From: Actinomycetota bacterium
GTDB lineage: Bacteria; Acidobacteriota; Blastocatellia; Chloracidobacteriales; Chloracidobacteriaceae
Direction of reading: 5' to 3'
DNA length: 6,937 nt
NCBI GenBank assembly: GCA_013298335.1
Contig: JAAFHI010000171.1
Location: forward strand, 1 to 6,937
In this document: piece by piece, positions 1-4,974 of the stretch
Layout of the letters: every line of letters begins with the position of its first letter
How positions within the stretch are numbered: the stretch's first letter is position 1
The notes under the pieces: generated by a model
Told to the model about the DNA's origin: nothing
Database searches by the model: none
Seen by the model: only the letters and a program-made list of their open reading frames with translations
Position numbers and translations under genes: made by a program

Positions 1-606
1 CAGCGGTTTCTCGACGTCCACGGGCACCGCGGCATTTTCGAATGCGACATCGCGCGGCCCCGCTATCACGAACATCCCGAACCGATTCTCGACGCCCTGC
101 TCGCGCTTCCCGAACCGCCGAAACGTCGCTGGCTGCCGTCGCTGAAGGCCATGCCCCTCCTGCCGGTCTGGTGGCCGACCAGCCGCGCCATGCGCCTGCG
201 CGAAGACCTGCGCGACCAGGCCCTCCGGCACCTCGACCGGATTCGCGAAAAAATGGTCCGGCTCGCCGAAACGGCGGTCCGGCGCGGACAGCTTCCCGAC
301 CGCGACAAGCTCTGGCTGCTCGACGTCGCGGAAGTCCGCCGACTCGATGACGGCGACTGGCGTCCCCAGCGGAAATTCTTCCAGGAACGCGAAGCCGAAC
401 AGGCGGCATTCGCGGAATACGATCTCCCCGCCCGCTTCAATCGTTTTGACGACCTCGAAACCTACCGGATGGATCGTTCCGACAGCCTGTCTCCGAGGGG
501 CCTCGACGATCTCGCGCTCGAAGACGATTCGCGACCACCGGTTGCCGATGAGTCGCCCTTCGTCATTTCCCACCCTTCGTTCTCCTCCGGTCGACGCGCC
601 TCATAG
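1..606 (+). CDS. C-terminal part of a PEP synthase / rifampicin phosphotransferase-like protein (5' end outside window)
   Basis: The reading frame is open from base 1 to a TAG at 604-606, giving 201 residues with no start in the window. Residues 3-22 read FLDVHGHRGIFECDIARPRY, which matches the 'GHRG..E.D...PRW' motif of the substrate-binding domain in PEP synthase-like and rifampicin phosphotransferase-like enzymes. About 70-110 residues later comes the usual helical stretch (IREKMVRLAETAVRRGQLPDRDKLWLLD), equivalent to the '..G.L....DvffL...El' segment. These enzymes transfer phosphate from ATP through a phosphohistidine to a substrate. The C-terminal swivelling domain with the phosphorylated His is not visible: only about 90 residues follow, and the last 45 or so (DRSDSLSPRG onward) resemble nothing I know. 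The gene may be truncated, may be a divergent paralogue, or may have another domain order. Family placement is fair; the substrate is unknown. The opposite strand is also open but looks like an antisense shadow. Confidence 0.55.
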   Translation, partial: QRFLDVHGHRGIFECDIARPRYHEHPEPILDALLALPEPPKRRWLPSLKAMPLLPVWWPTSRAMRLREDLRDQALRHLDRIREKMVRLAETAVRRGQLPDRDKLWLLDVAEVRRLDDGDWRPQRKFFQEREAEQAAFAEYDLPARFNRFDDLETYRMDRSDSLSPRGLDDLALEDDSRPPVADESPFVISHPSFSSGRRAS

Positions 607-607
607 C

Positions 608-646
608 CTCCCGGCTTTTCCCCCAGCGCCCGGCCGGAGTTTTTTT
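608..646 (+). terminator. Probable rho-independent terminator of the PEP synthase-like gene
   Basis: Starting two bases after the stop codon, CCGGC (611-615) pairs with GCCGG (633-637). The outer bases C608/T609 pair with A638/G639 around a bulged C610. Seven T residues (640-646) follow directly. The loop is long (17 nt) and the stem short, so this is a moderate call. From 647 to 815 I see no gene, only the convergent space before the end of the minus-strand SnoaL-like gene. Confidence 0.5.
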
Positions 647-815
647 CTTCGGACACGGCAAGACGGCGGTCGATCAGGTCATCGGCCACCGGCGGAAGAA
701 ATAGAGCGATACGCTGGCGTACGCCGGGCAATCTCGCCTAATTTCCGGATGTCGCGGATGCGGCTGGAAGTTTGTGAGCCTATGGACTGAGCCATCGGTG
801 CGTAGGCCGAGCGAT

Positions 816-1253
816 TCACCCCAAGACCCCGAGTTGCCGTATCAGCAGCCCCATGTCGAGATAGACCCGCTCGGCGGCGATCCGGTTTTCCTCGTCGAAG
901 TCGAAAACGGCGCAGGCCGGAACCCCAAAGGCCTTGCCGGTGGCCGGAATTCCCTGCCATTCGCCGGTGTGGAGCCCCTGAAGCATGAGTTCGACCGTGA
1001 TCGAGTCGTCTCCGATGTGTCGGCGGACAACCTGACAGGCGAGGTTCGAAAATCCGCCCCGGTCGCCGAAGCCGAAACCGTCGTAAAGCGCGCGGATGGC
1101 GTCGTTGCCTTCCAGTTTCAGATCGTTCAGCCCAAAACTTGGCTGGCGGCCAAACGTTTCCATCAGGTGATCGAGATCGTGGCGGTTTTCGGCTTCAAGG
1201 TGTTCCTCGACGAGGGCGAGGTGGAACGCGCGCGAATCGGCGGAAGTGGTCAT
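816..1253 (-). CDS. SnoaL-like / NTF2-fold polyketide cyclase-type protein
   Basis: This is a 145-residue protein, the usual length for single-domain SnoaL-like proteins, which form a cone-shaped alpha+beta barrel around a hydrophobic pocket. An N-terminal helical half (about residues 8-35) contains 'HLALVEEHLEAENRHDLDHLMETF'. The sheet half carries the family signature 'LHTGEWQGIPATGKAFGVPACAVFDFDEENRIAAERVYLDMGLLIRQLG' (about 94-142, seen in pieces), that is G-x-W-x-G-x-P-x-T-G followed by F-x-F-D and R-x-Y-x-D. Members include SnoaL polyketide cyclases, ester cyclases and many uncharacterised proteins, so the substrate cannot be read here. The start is supported by a GGGAG ribosome-binding site a few bases upstream on the minus strand. 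It is divergent from the TetR gene and shares its 154-bp intergenic region, so the same regulator may control it. No signal peptide or membrane segment is seen. Confidence 0.85.
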   Translation of the reverse strand: MTTSADSRAFHLALVEEHLEAENRHDLDHLMETFGRQPSFGLNDLKLEGNDAIRALYDGFGFGDRGGFSNLACQVVRRHIGDDSITVELMLQGLHTGEWQGIPATGKAFGVPACAVFDFDEENRIAAERVYLDMGLLIRQLGVLG

Positions 1254-1304
1254 GAGAACGGTCTCCCTTCACTATTTGTAATGGAATGAATCGAATACAG
1301 GTAT

Positions 1305-1329
1305 TTTTCACTACGTGAAACAGTGAAAA
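1305..1329. promoter_or_regulatory. Cluster of inverted TTTCAC/GTGAAA half-sites in the divergent promoter region
   Basis: Three half-sites overlap. TTTTCACT (1305-1312) is an exact inverted repeat of AGTGAAAA (1322-1329), with a 9-bp spacer. The inner pair TTTCAC (1306-1311) and GTGAAA (1315-1320) forms a 15-bp odd palindrome. Another TTCAC occurs at 1268-1272. The cluster lies between the divergent SnoaL-like and tetR genes, upstream of the tetR -35 box. This is the arrangement of a regulator binding site, but the sequence differs from the GACCGGTC operator, so a different protein would be involved. The function is inferred from symmetry only. Confidence 0.4.
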
Positions 1330-1369
1330 CCTGGATTTCAGGCCTGGTTTTTCCGCCTAAAAAAATTTC

Positions 1370-1398
1370 TTGACATTACTATACGACCGGTCTAATTT
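1370..1398 (+). promoter_or_regulatory. tetR promoter with an embedded GACCGGTC operator (O1)
   Basis: TTGACA (1370-1375, a perfect -35) is separated by 17 bp from TAATTT (1393-1398, a good -10). The 8-bp palindrome GACCGGTC (1385-1392) fills the 3' end of the spacer and touches the -10 box, so a bound dimer would block RNA polymerase. The right flank (TCTA) is the same as in the second operator at 1976-1987; the left flank is degenerate. The -10 box ends only 9 bp before the ATG at 1408, and no Shine-Dalgarno sequence precedes that ATG, so the tetR mRNA would be leaderless or nearly so. Autorepression is inferred. Confidence 0.75.
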
Positions 1399-1407
1399 GG
1401 CCGCATT

Positions 1408-2001
1408 ATGAAAAAGGAAACGACCAAAAACGCGCTTCTCGACATCGGCGCCCAGTTGATCGGCGAGCAGGGCTACAACCACACCGGCATCGACGCCGTG
1501 CTCAAGGCGGCGGGCGTTCCGAAGGGGTCGTTCTACTACTACTTTCAGAGCAAGGAAGATTTCGGACTGCAAATCATCGAGCAGAGCGCGAAGGAATACG
1601 ACGCGAAGCTCGACGAAATCTTCAACGACCCGACCCGCACCCCGATCGAGCGCTTCCGCCGCTATTTCGATGACGGACGCGCCCTGATGGCACAGCAGTC
1701 GTGTCGCAAAGGATGCCTCATCGGCAACCTCGGACAGGAACTCGCCGACCAGAGCGAGACCTTTCGGATTCGGTTGGCCGAAACGTTTACCAAATGGAAT
1801 CACCGGCTGGCGGAGTGCGTCCGCGAAGGACAGGCCGCCGGCGAGATTCCCGCTGATCTCGATCCGCTCGAAATCGCGTCGTTCTGCCTCGCGGGGTACG
1901 AAGGCGCCTCCTCAAAAACCCGTAGCGTCCCCGTTCAGGCCGCCGGAACGCGGCTTTTGTGTAACAGTTTTGTAATAGACCGGTCTAAAAACAGCAGTTA
2001 G
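1408..2001 (+). CDS. TetR-family repressor, NemR-like
   Basis: This is a 197-residue TetR regulator. The N-terminal helix-turn-helix spans about residues 8-46, and the recognition part 'AGVPKGSFYYYFQSKEDFG' is nearly identical in style to E. coli NemR ('AEVPKGSFYHYFRSKEAFG'). The ligand domain contains 'CRKGCLIGNLGQELADQSETFR' (99-120 region). Cys103 in 'GCL' aligns by eye with NemR Cys106, the residue reported to sense HOCl and electrophiles; Cys99 lies nearby. Family knowledge suggests a dimeric repressor released by thiol-reactive electrophiles, and the OYE gene downstream fits that. The start is set by the promoter, which leaves a leader of only a few bases. The tail after about residue 168 (SSKTRSVPVQ...) does not look like the usual helical end 'EGALLxxKxxxS'. 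It runs into the second operator and a repeat array, so the original C-terminus may have been altered by a frameshift or replaced. Confidence 0.9.
   Translation: MKKETTKNALLDIGAQLIGEQGYNHTGIDAVLKAAGVPKGSFYYYFQSKEDFGLQIIEQSAKEYDAKLDEIFNDPTRTPIERFRRYFDDGRALMAQQSCRKGCLIGNLGQELADQSETFRIRLAETFTKWNHRLAECVREGQAAGEIPADLDPLEIASFCLAGYEGASSKTRSVPVQAAGTRLLCNSFVIDRSKNSS
1976..1987. promoter_or_regulatory. Second TetR operator (O2), perfect 12-bp palindrome TAGACCGGTCTA
   Basis: This is a perfect dyad whose core GACCGGTC (1978-1985) is identical to the operator in the tetR promoter. It lies inside the last codons of the TetR reading frame (encoding I-D-R-S), about 115 bp upstream of the thioredoxin start. 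The surroundings (1955-1992) are AT-rich for this DNA. TAAAAA (1986-1991) abuts the core exactly as the -10 box does at O1, but I cannot find a convincing -35 box at the matching distance. The likely role is to place the five-gene set downstream under the same repressor. AGACC/GGTCT-type palindromes are, as I recall, typical of the NemR/LmrA branch of TetR regulators; I could not verify this here. Confidence 0.7.
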
Positions 2002-2087
2002 CAGTGAGTAGTCAGTAGTTGGTAGTCGGAAAAAGCGGATTTCAAAACCAACCACTAACGACTAACTACTGACAACTAACTACTCAC
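1996..2087. repeat. Two opposed arrays of degenerate 7-bp repeats forming an imperfect inverted repeat
   Basis: The left array (1996-2030) has five heptads: AGTTAGC, AGTGAGT, AGTCAGT, AGTTGGT, AGTCGGA. The right array (2050-2084) has five heptads of the complementary type: AACCACT, AACGACT, AACTACT, GACAACT, AACTACT, followed by CAC. The arms pair: GTGAGTAG (2005-2012) with CTACTCAC (2080-2087), and the adjoining TCAGTAGTT with AACTACTGA (2064-2072). RNA from this region could form a long imperfect stem in the 5' leader of the thioredoxin gene, ending just before its AAGGAA ribosome-binding site (2091-2096). The left array overlaps the tetR stop codon. Function is unknown. Confidence 0.75.
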
Positions 2088-2101
2088 GAAAAGGAAAGAA
2101 C

Positions 2102-2443
2102 ATGAGTCACTCAGTACAGGAATTCAGCGACACCACGTTCAACAGCGAAGTTCTCGGCGGCACCACGCCCGTGCTGGTCGATTTCTGGGCCGCCTGGTGC
2201 GCGCCCTGTCGCGCCATCGCCCCGGTTGTCGAATCGCTCGCCGCGGAACTCGCCGGAACCGTCACCATCGGCAAGCTCAACGTGGACGACAACCCCGAAA
2301 CGCCCGCCAAATTCGGCATCCGCGGCATCCCGACCCTGATTCTTTTCGATCAGGGACAGGAAGTCGGTCGCCTCGTCGGCGGGGTCAGCCGGGAAAAACT
2401 CGCCGGTTTTATCGAACACAGCCTCGCGGCCCCGAAAAACTGA
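2102..2443 (+). CDS. trxA: Thioredoxin with WCAPC active site
   Basis: This is a 113-residue single-domain thioredoxin, the normal length, without a signal peptide and therefore cytoplasmic. It reduces protein disulfides and receives electrons from thioredoxin reductase. Visible features are the buried acid Asp27 in 'VDFWA', the redox motif W32-C33-A34-P35-C36, the 'VDDNP' turn (61-65) and cis-Pro77 in 'GIPTLILF'. The first variable position of the motif is Ala instead of the usual Gly (WCGPC) and is followed by Arg; this is a known variant that may shift the redox potential. The start is supported by AAGGAA at 2091-2096, five bases from the ATG. It is the first gene of a five-gene co-directional set downstream of the TetR operator, which suggests a stress-inducible thioredoxin dedicated to thiol repair during electrophile exposure (inference). 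Confidence 0.95.
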   Translation: MSHSVQEFSDTTFNSEVLGGTTPVLVDFWAAWCAPCRAIAPVVESLAAELAGTVTIGKLNVDDNPETPAKFGIRGIPTLILFDQGQEVGRLVGGVSREKLAGFIEHSLAAPKN

Positions 2444-2467
2444 GCCGCCCGACGTCATCAGTTCAGC

Positions 2468-2489
2468 CCCGCCTGCCGGAGCGGGCGGG
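2468..2489. other. GC-rich hairpin between the thioredoxin and SDR genes
   Basis: The arms CCCGCCTGC (2468-2476) and GCGGGCGGG (2481-2489) form nine pairs, one of them T-G, around a 4-nt CGGA loop. No T tract follows, so it is not a standard intrinsic terminator. It could instead protect or process the operon mRNA. It is followed by AAAAACAATAACTGC (2495-2509), which also occurs, with one change, in each 86-bp repeat unit at 5834-6177 (unit 2 has one further substitution). Confidence 0.6.
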
Positions 2490-2533
2490 CATTCAAAAAC
2501 AATAACTGCTTCAAAGGAAAAGGATTCCGCATC

Positions 2534-3298
2534 ATGAGCCGTACGCTCGAAGGTAAAGTCGCTCTCGTCACCGGTGCCTCGCGGGGCATCGGACGCGCCA
2601 TCGCGGTCCGTCTCGGCAAGGAAGGCGCGCTCGTCGCCGTCCACTACGGAAAGAGCAAATCCGCCGCCGAAGAAACCGTCGCCGCCGTCGAAGCCGCCGG
2701 GGGCAAGGCGTTCGCCCTTCAGGCCGACATCGACAAGGTCGCCTCCATCGAACAGCTTTTCACCCAGCTCGACGCCGAACTGACCGCCCGCACCGGTTCC
2801 ACCCGCTTCGACATCCTCGTCAACAACGCGGGCGTCGCGCCGTTCGTCGGCTGGGCGGAAACGACCGAGGAACAGTTCGACTCTATGTATGACGTGAACG
2901 TGAAGGGCCTCTTCTTCACGACCCAGAAAGCCCTGCCCCGCCTCAACGACGGCGGACGCATCATCAACATCTCGTCGGCGGTGACGCGCATCGCCTTCCC
3001 CGGCGTCCCGGCTTATTCCTCGACCAAGGGCGCGGTTGACGTGCTGACCCTGCACCTCGCCGCCGAAATAGGCGTCCGCAACATCACCGTCAACGCCGTC
3101 GCACCGGGCGTGATCGAAACCGACATGGCGGAATTCCTCGGCACGCCGGAAGGCCGAGAAATGCCGCTCCAGATTCAGGCGCTCAAGCGCATCGGCCAAC
3201 CCGACGACATCGCCAACGTCGTCAACTTCCTCGCCGGTCCCGACAGCGGCTGGATTACCGGTCGCATCATCGACGCGAGCGGCGGCACGAAACTCTGA
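2534..3298 (+). CDS. Classical short-chain dehydrogenase/reductase (SDR), likely NADPH-dependent
   Basis: This 254-residue protein is a standard length for a classical SDR: a single Rossmann-fold domain that reduces carbonyls or oxidises alcohols, usually as a tetramer. The cofactor motif TGASRGIG is at 13-20. NNAG is at 97-100 and Asn122 lies in 'DVNVKG'. The catalytic residues are Ser148 (in 'NISSAV'), Tyr161 and Lys165 (YSSTK). 'APGVIETDM' follows at 190-198. Arg17 and the basic stretch after the second strand ('HYGKSKS') suggest a preference for NADP(H). The substrate cannot be read from sequence; many similar proteins are annotated as 3-oxoacyl-ACP reductase or glucose dehydrogenase. The start is supported by AAGGA (2520-2524) nine bases upstream. 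It is the second gene of the putative operon, 90 bp after the thioredoxin gene. Confidence 0.93.
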   Translation: MSRTLEGKVALVTGASRGIGRAIAVRLGKEGALVAVHYGKSKSAAEETVAAVEAAGGKAFALQADIDKVASIEQLFTQLDAELTARTGSTRFDILVNNAGVAPFVGWAETTEEQFDSMYDVNVKGLFFTTQKALPRLNDGGRIINISSAVTRIAFPGVPAYSSTKGAVDVLTLHLAAEIGVRNITVNAVAPGVIETDMAEFLGTPEGREMPLQIQALKRIGQPDDIANVVNFLAGPDSGWITGRIIDASGGTKL

Positions 3299-3319
3299 TC
3301 GCGCTCGACCCGTTTGAAA

Positions 3320-3348
3320 CCGCAGCCCGACCGTCAGGAAGGGCTGTC
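3320..3348. repeat. Dispersed copy of the structured hairpin repeat
   Basis: This 29-bp segment differs at three positions from the hairpin module of the 86-bp tandem repeats at 5834-6177. The arms CAGCCC (3323-3328) and GGGCTG (3341-3346) form six Watson-Crick pairs. An internal GA/AA pair of dinucleotides, a CC/GG inner stem (3331-3332 with 3337-3338) and a GTCA loop (3333-3336) follow. Compared with the tandem copies, the T-G wobble closing the outer stem has become C-G, a change that keeps the fold. It lies between the first SDR and the OYE gene, about 20 bp before the latter's ribosome-binding site. Confidence 0.8.
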
Positions 3349-3378
3349 GCTTCCCACCACACACCTTCGGAGAAACCA

Positions 3379-4497
3379 ATGACCGTCACCACGCCCGATC
3401 TGTTTACGCCGACGACGCTCGGCGCACTCGAACTGCCCAACCGCATCGTCATGGCCCCGCTCACGCGCTGCCGAGCCATCGACAACCGCGTCCCGAACGA
3501 CACAATGGCCGAGTACTACGCCCAGCGCGCCTCCGCCGGGCTGCTCATCGCCGAAGCGACGCAGATTTCCGATTTGAGTTACGGCTACCCGAACACGCCG
3601 GGCATCCACCGTCCGGATCAGGTCGAGGGATGGAAAAAGGTAACGAGCGCGGTTCACGCCGCCGGCGGACGCATCGTTCTCCAGCTCTGGCACGTCGGAC
3701 GCGCGGCGCATCCGTCGTTCATGGACGGTCGCCAGCCGGTCGCGCCGTCGGCCATCGCGATTCCGGGTCTGGCCCACACGCCGAACGGCAAGGAACCCTA
3801 CGCCGTGCCGCACGCCCTCGAAGTGTCTGAAATAAAGCTCATTGTCGAGCAGTACCGGCACGCCGCGCAGAACGCGAAGGACGCCGGATTCGACGGCGTC
3901 GAAGTTCACGCCGCCAACGGCTACCTCATCGACAACTTCCTGCGCGACGGCTCGAACCTGCGGACCGACGAATACGGCGGATCGCTCGAAAACCGCGCCC
4001 GCTTCCTGCTCGAAGTGGTCGAGGCGGTCACAGGCGTCTGGGGCGGCGACCGCGTCGGCGTCCGGCTTTCGCCGACCAATTTCTTCAACGGCAACCGCGA
4101 TTCGAACCCCGGCGAGACGTTCACCTACGCCGCGAAACAGTTGAACCGCTTCAAGCTGGCGTACCTGCACATTCTCGAATCCCTGCCGGGTCACTTCCTC
4201 CAGCGGACGCACGAGGAATACTTCACGCCTGCGATTCGCGAAGCCTACGAAGGCAACCTGATGGTCAACGCCGGTTTCGACTTTGAAAAAGGGACGGCGG
4301 CGGTCGCGAGCGGCGCGGCGGACGTGGTCGCCTACGGCGTGCTGTTCATCTCGAATCCCGATCTGGTGGAGCGTTTCCGGACCGGTGCGCCGGTCACCCC
4401 GCCGAATCAGGCGACCTTCTACCAGTACGAAACGGATATTCGCGAAGGCTACACCGACTATCCGACCTACCAGCAGCAGCAGGCGGCGACCGCGTAA
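3379..4497 (+). CDS. Old Yellow Enzyme family ene-reductase (NemA-like)
   Basis: This 372-residue FMN-dependent TIM-barrel flavoprotein is full length for a classical OYE. Such enzymes use NAD(P)H to reduce activated C=C bonds, for example in N-ethylmaleimide, quinones, enones and nitro compounds. Seen in order: 'MAPLTRCRA' with Thr29 (flavin tuning), Gln102 in 'LQLWHVGR', the substrate-binding pair His177/Asn180 in 'HAANGYL' with proton donor Tyr182, 'DEYGGSLENRARF' (197-209), Arg229 in 'VRLSP', 'SNPDLVERF' (325-333) and the C-terminal 'EGYTDYPTY'. One oddity is 'YGVLFISNPDL', where the family has 'GR.F.aNPDL': Val321 replaces the Arg that normally contacts the FMN phosphate. The start is supported by GGAG (3369-3372). 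The nearby NemR-like repressor supports an electrophile-detoxification role. The closest named relative by eye is E. coli NemA; orthology is not proven. Confidence 0.95.
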   Translation: MTVTTPDLFTPTTLGALELPNRIVMAPLTRCRAIDNRVPNDTMAEYYAQRASAGLLIAEATQISDLSYGYPNTPGIHRPDQVEGWKKVTSAVHAAGGRIVLQLWHVGRAAHPSFMDGRQPVAPSAIAIPGLAHTPNGKEPYAVPHALEVSEIKLIVEQYRHAAQNAKDAGFDGVEVHAANGYLIDNFLRDGSNLRTDEYGGSLENRARFLLEVVEAVTGVWGGDRVGVRLSPTNFFNGNRDSNPGETFTYAAKQLNRFKLAYLHILESLPGHFLQRTHEEYFTPAIREAYEGNLMVNAGFDFEKGTAAVASGAADVVAYGVLFISNPDLVERFRTGAPVTPPNQATFYQYETDIREGYTDYPTYQQQQAATA

Positions 4498-4586
4498 CCG
4501 ACCGTTGAACGTAGTATGGTGAAAAAAACGGGTGACCGATTCGGTTTGCCCGTCCATCCCAACGTCACAAAGGAAGGCCACCTCCC

Positions 4587-4937
4587 ATGAGCGCCATTCT
4601 CGACCATCTGAAAGCCACCATCGCCCATCCCGACCAGCCGTTCACGCTGTTCGTCGTCGTCACGATCAAGCCCGGAACGGAAGACGTTTTTCTGGAAACC
4701 GCCCGCACCGTCGTTACCGGAACCCGCCAGGAACCGGGCAATCTCGCCTATGAAGTCCACCGCGACGGCAAAAATCCGCAACGGTTCTACTTTTTTGAAA
4801 AATGGCGCAATTTCGCCGCCCTCGAATTCCATTTCGCGACCGAACACCTCCAACACACGCTCAAGGTGCTCGGCGAAATCGAAACCGAACGCCCGGTTCT
4901 GCGCCTCGCGACGCCGTTCGTGACCGACGCCGAATAA
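4587..4937 (+). CDS. Antibiotic biosynthesis monooxygenase (ABM) domain protein, YgiN-like
   Basis: This 116-residue protein has one ABM domain, a dimeric ferredoxin-like alpha+beta fold. After a short N-terminal helix come strand 'FTLFVVVTIKPG' (19-30), helix 'TEDVFLETARTVVTGTRQEPGN' (31-52), strands 'LAYEVHRD' and 'RFYFFEKWRNFAALEFH' (66-82), then 'TEHLQHTLKVLGEI'. The run PG...F......V...TR.EPGNL.YE......P.RF.F.E.W is the family signature. Family members include the quinol monooxygenase YgiN and cofactor-free anthrone oxygenases, but many have no known activity. Beside an OYE reductase, a quinol/quinone substrate is plausible (inference). A strong AAGGAAGG site (4570-4577) lies nine bases before the ATG. 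The 89-bp gap before this gene shows no clear element besides that site. Confidence 0.88.
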   Translation: MSAILDHLKATIAHPDQPFTLFVVVTIKPGTEDVFLETARTVVTGTRQEPGNLAYEVHRDGKNPQRFYFFEKWRNFAALEFHFATEHLQHTLKVLGEIETERPVLRLATPFVTDAE

Positions 4938-4974
4938 AAATTCCTTCCGAACCCCATTCCTTCAAGAAAAACCA

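Noticed and set aside
462..731. Minus-strand open frame between the PEP synthase-like and SnoaL-like genes
   Set aside because: A short natural-looking start (about 25 residues) is followed by Ser/Arg/Glu-rich sequence antisense to the plus-strand gene; no family match, and it runs through the terminator hairpin.
774..1289. Plus-strand open frame opposite the SnoaL-like gene
   Set aside because: The minus strand has the SnoaL signature and a ribosome-binding site; this frame has neither.
2468..2489. Intrinsic terminator after the thioredoxin gene
   Set aside because: The stem is good but an A-rich stretch follows rather than a T tract, and the next gene continues in the same direction with normal operon spacing.
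2111..3379. Long minus-strand open frame opposite thioredoxin and the first SDR
   Set aside because: It is an antisense shadow of two clear genes, with Gly/Asp/Arg-biased composition and no recognisable domain.
3334..4581. Long minus-strand open frame opposite the OYE gene
   Set aside because: The plus strand encodes a full OYE with all catalytic motifs; the reverse frame has low-complexity, Arg/Val-rich content.
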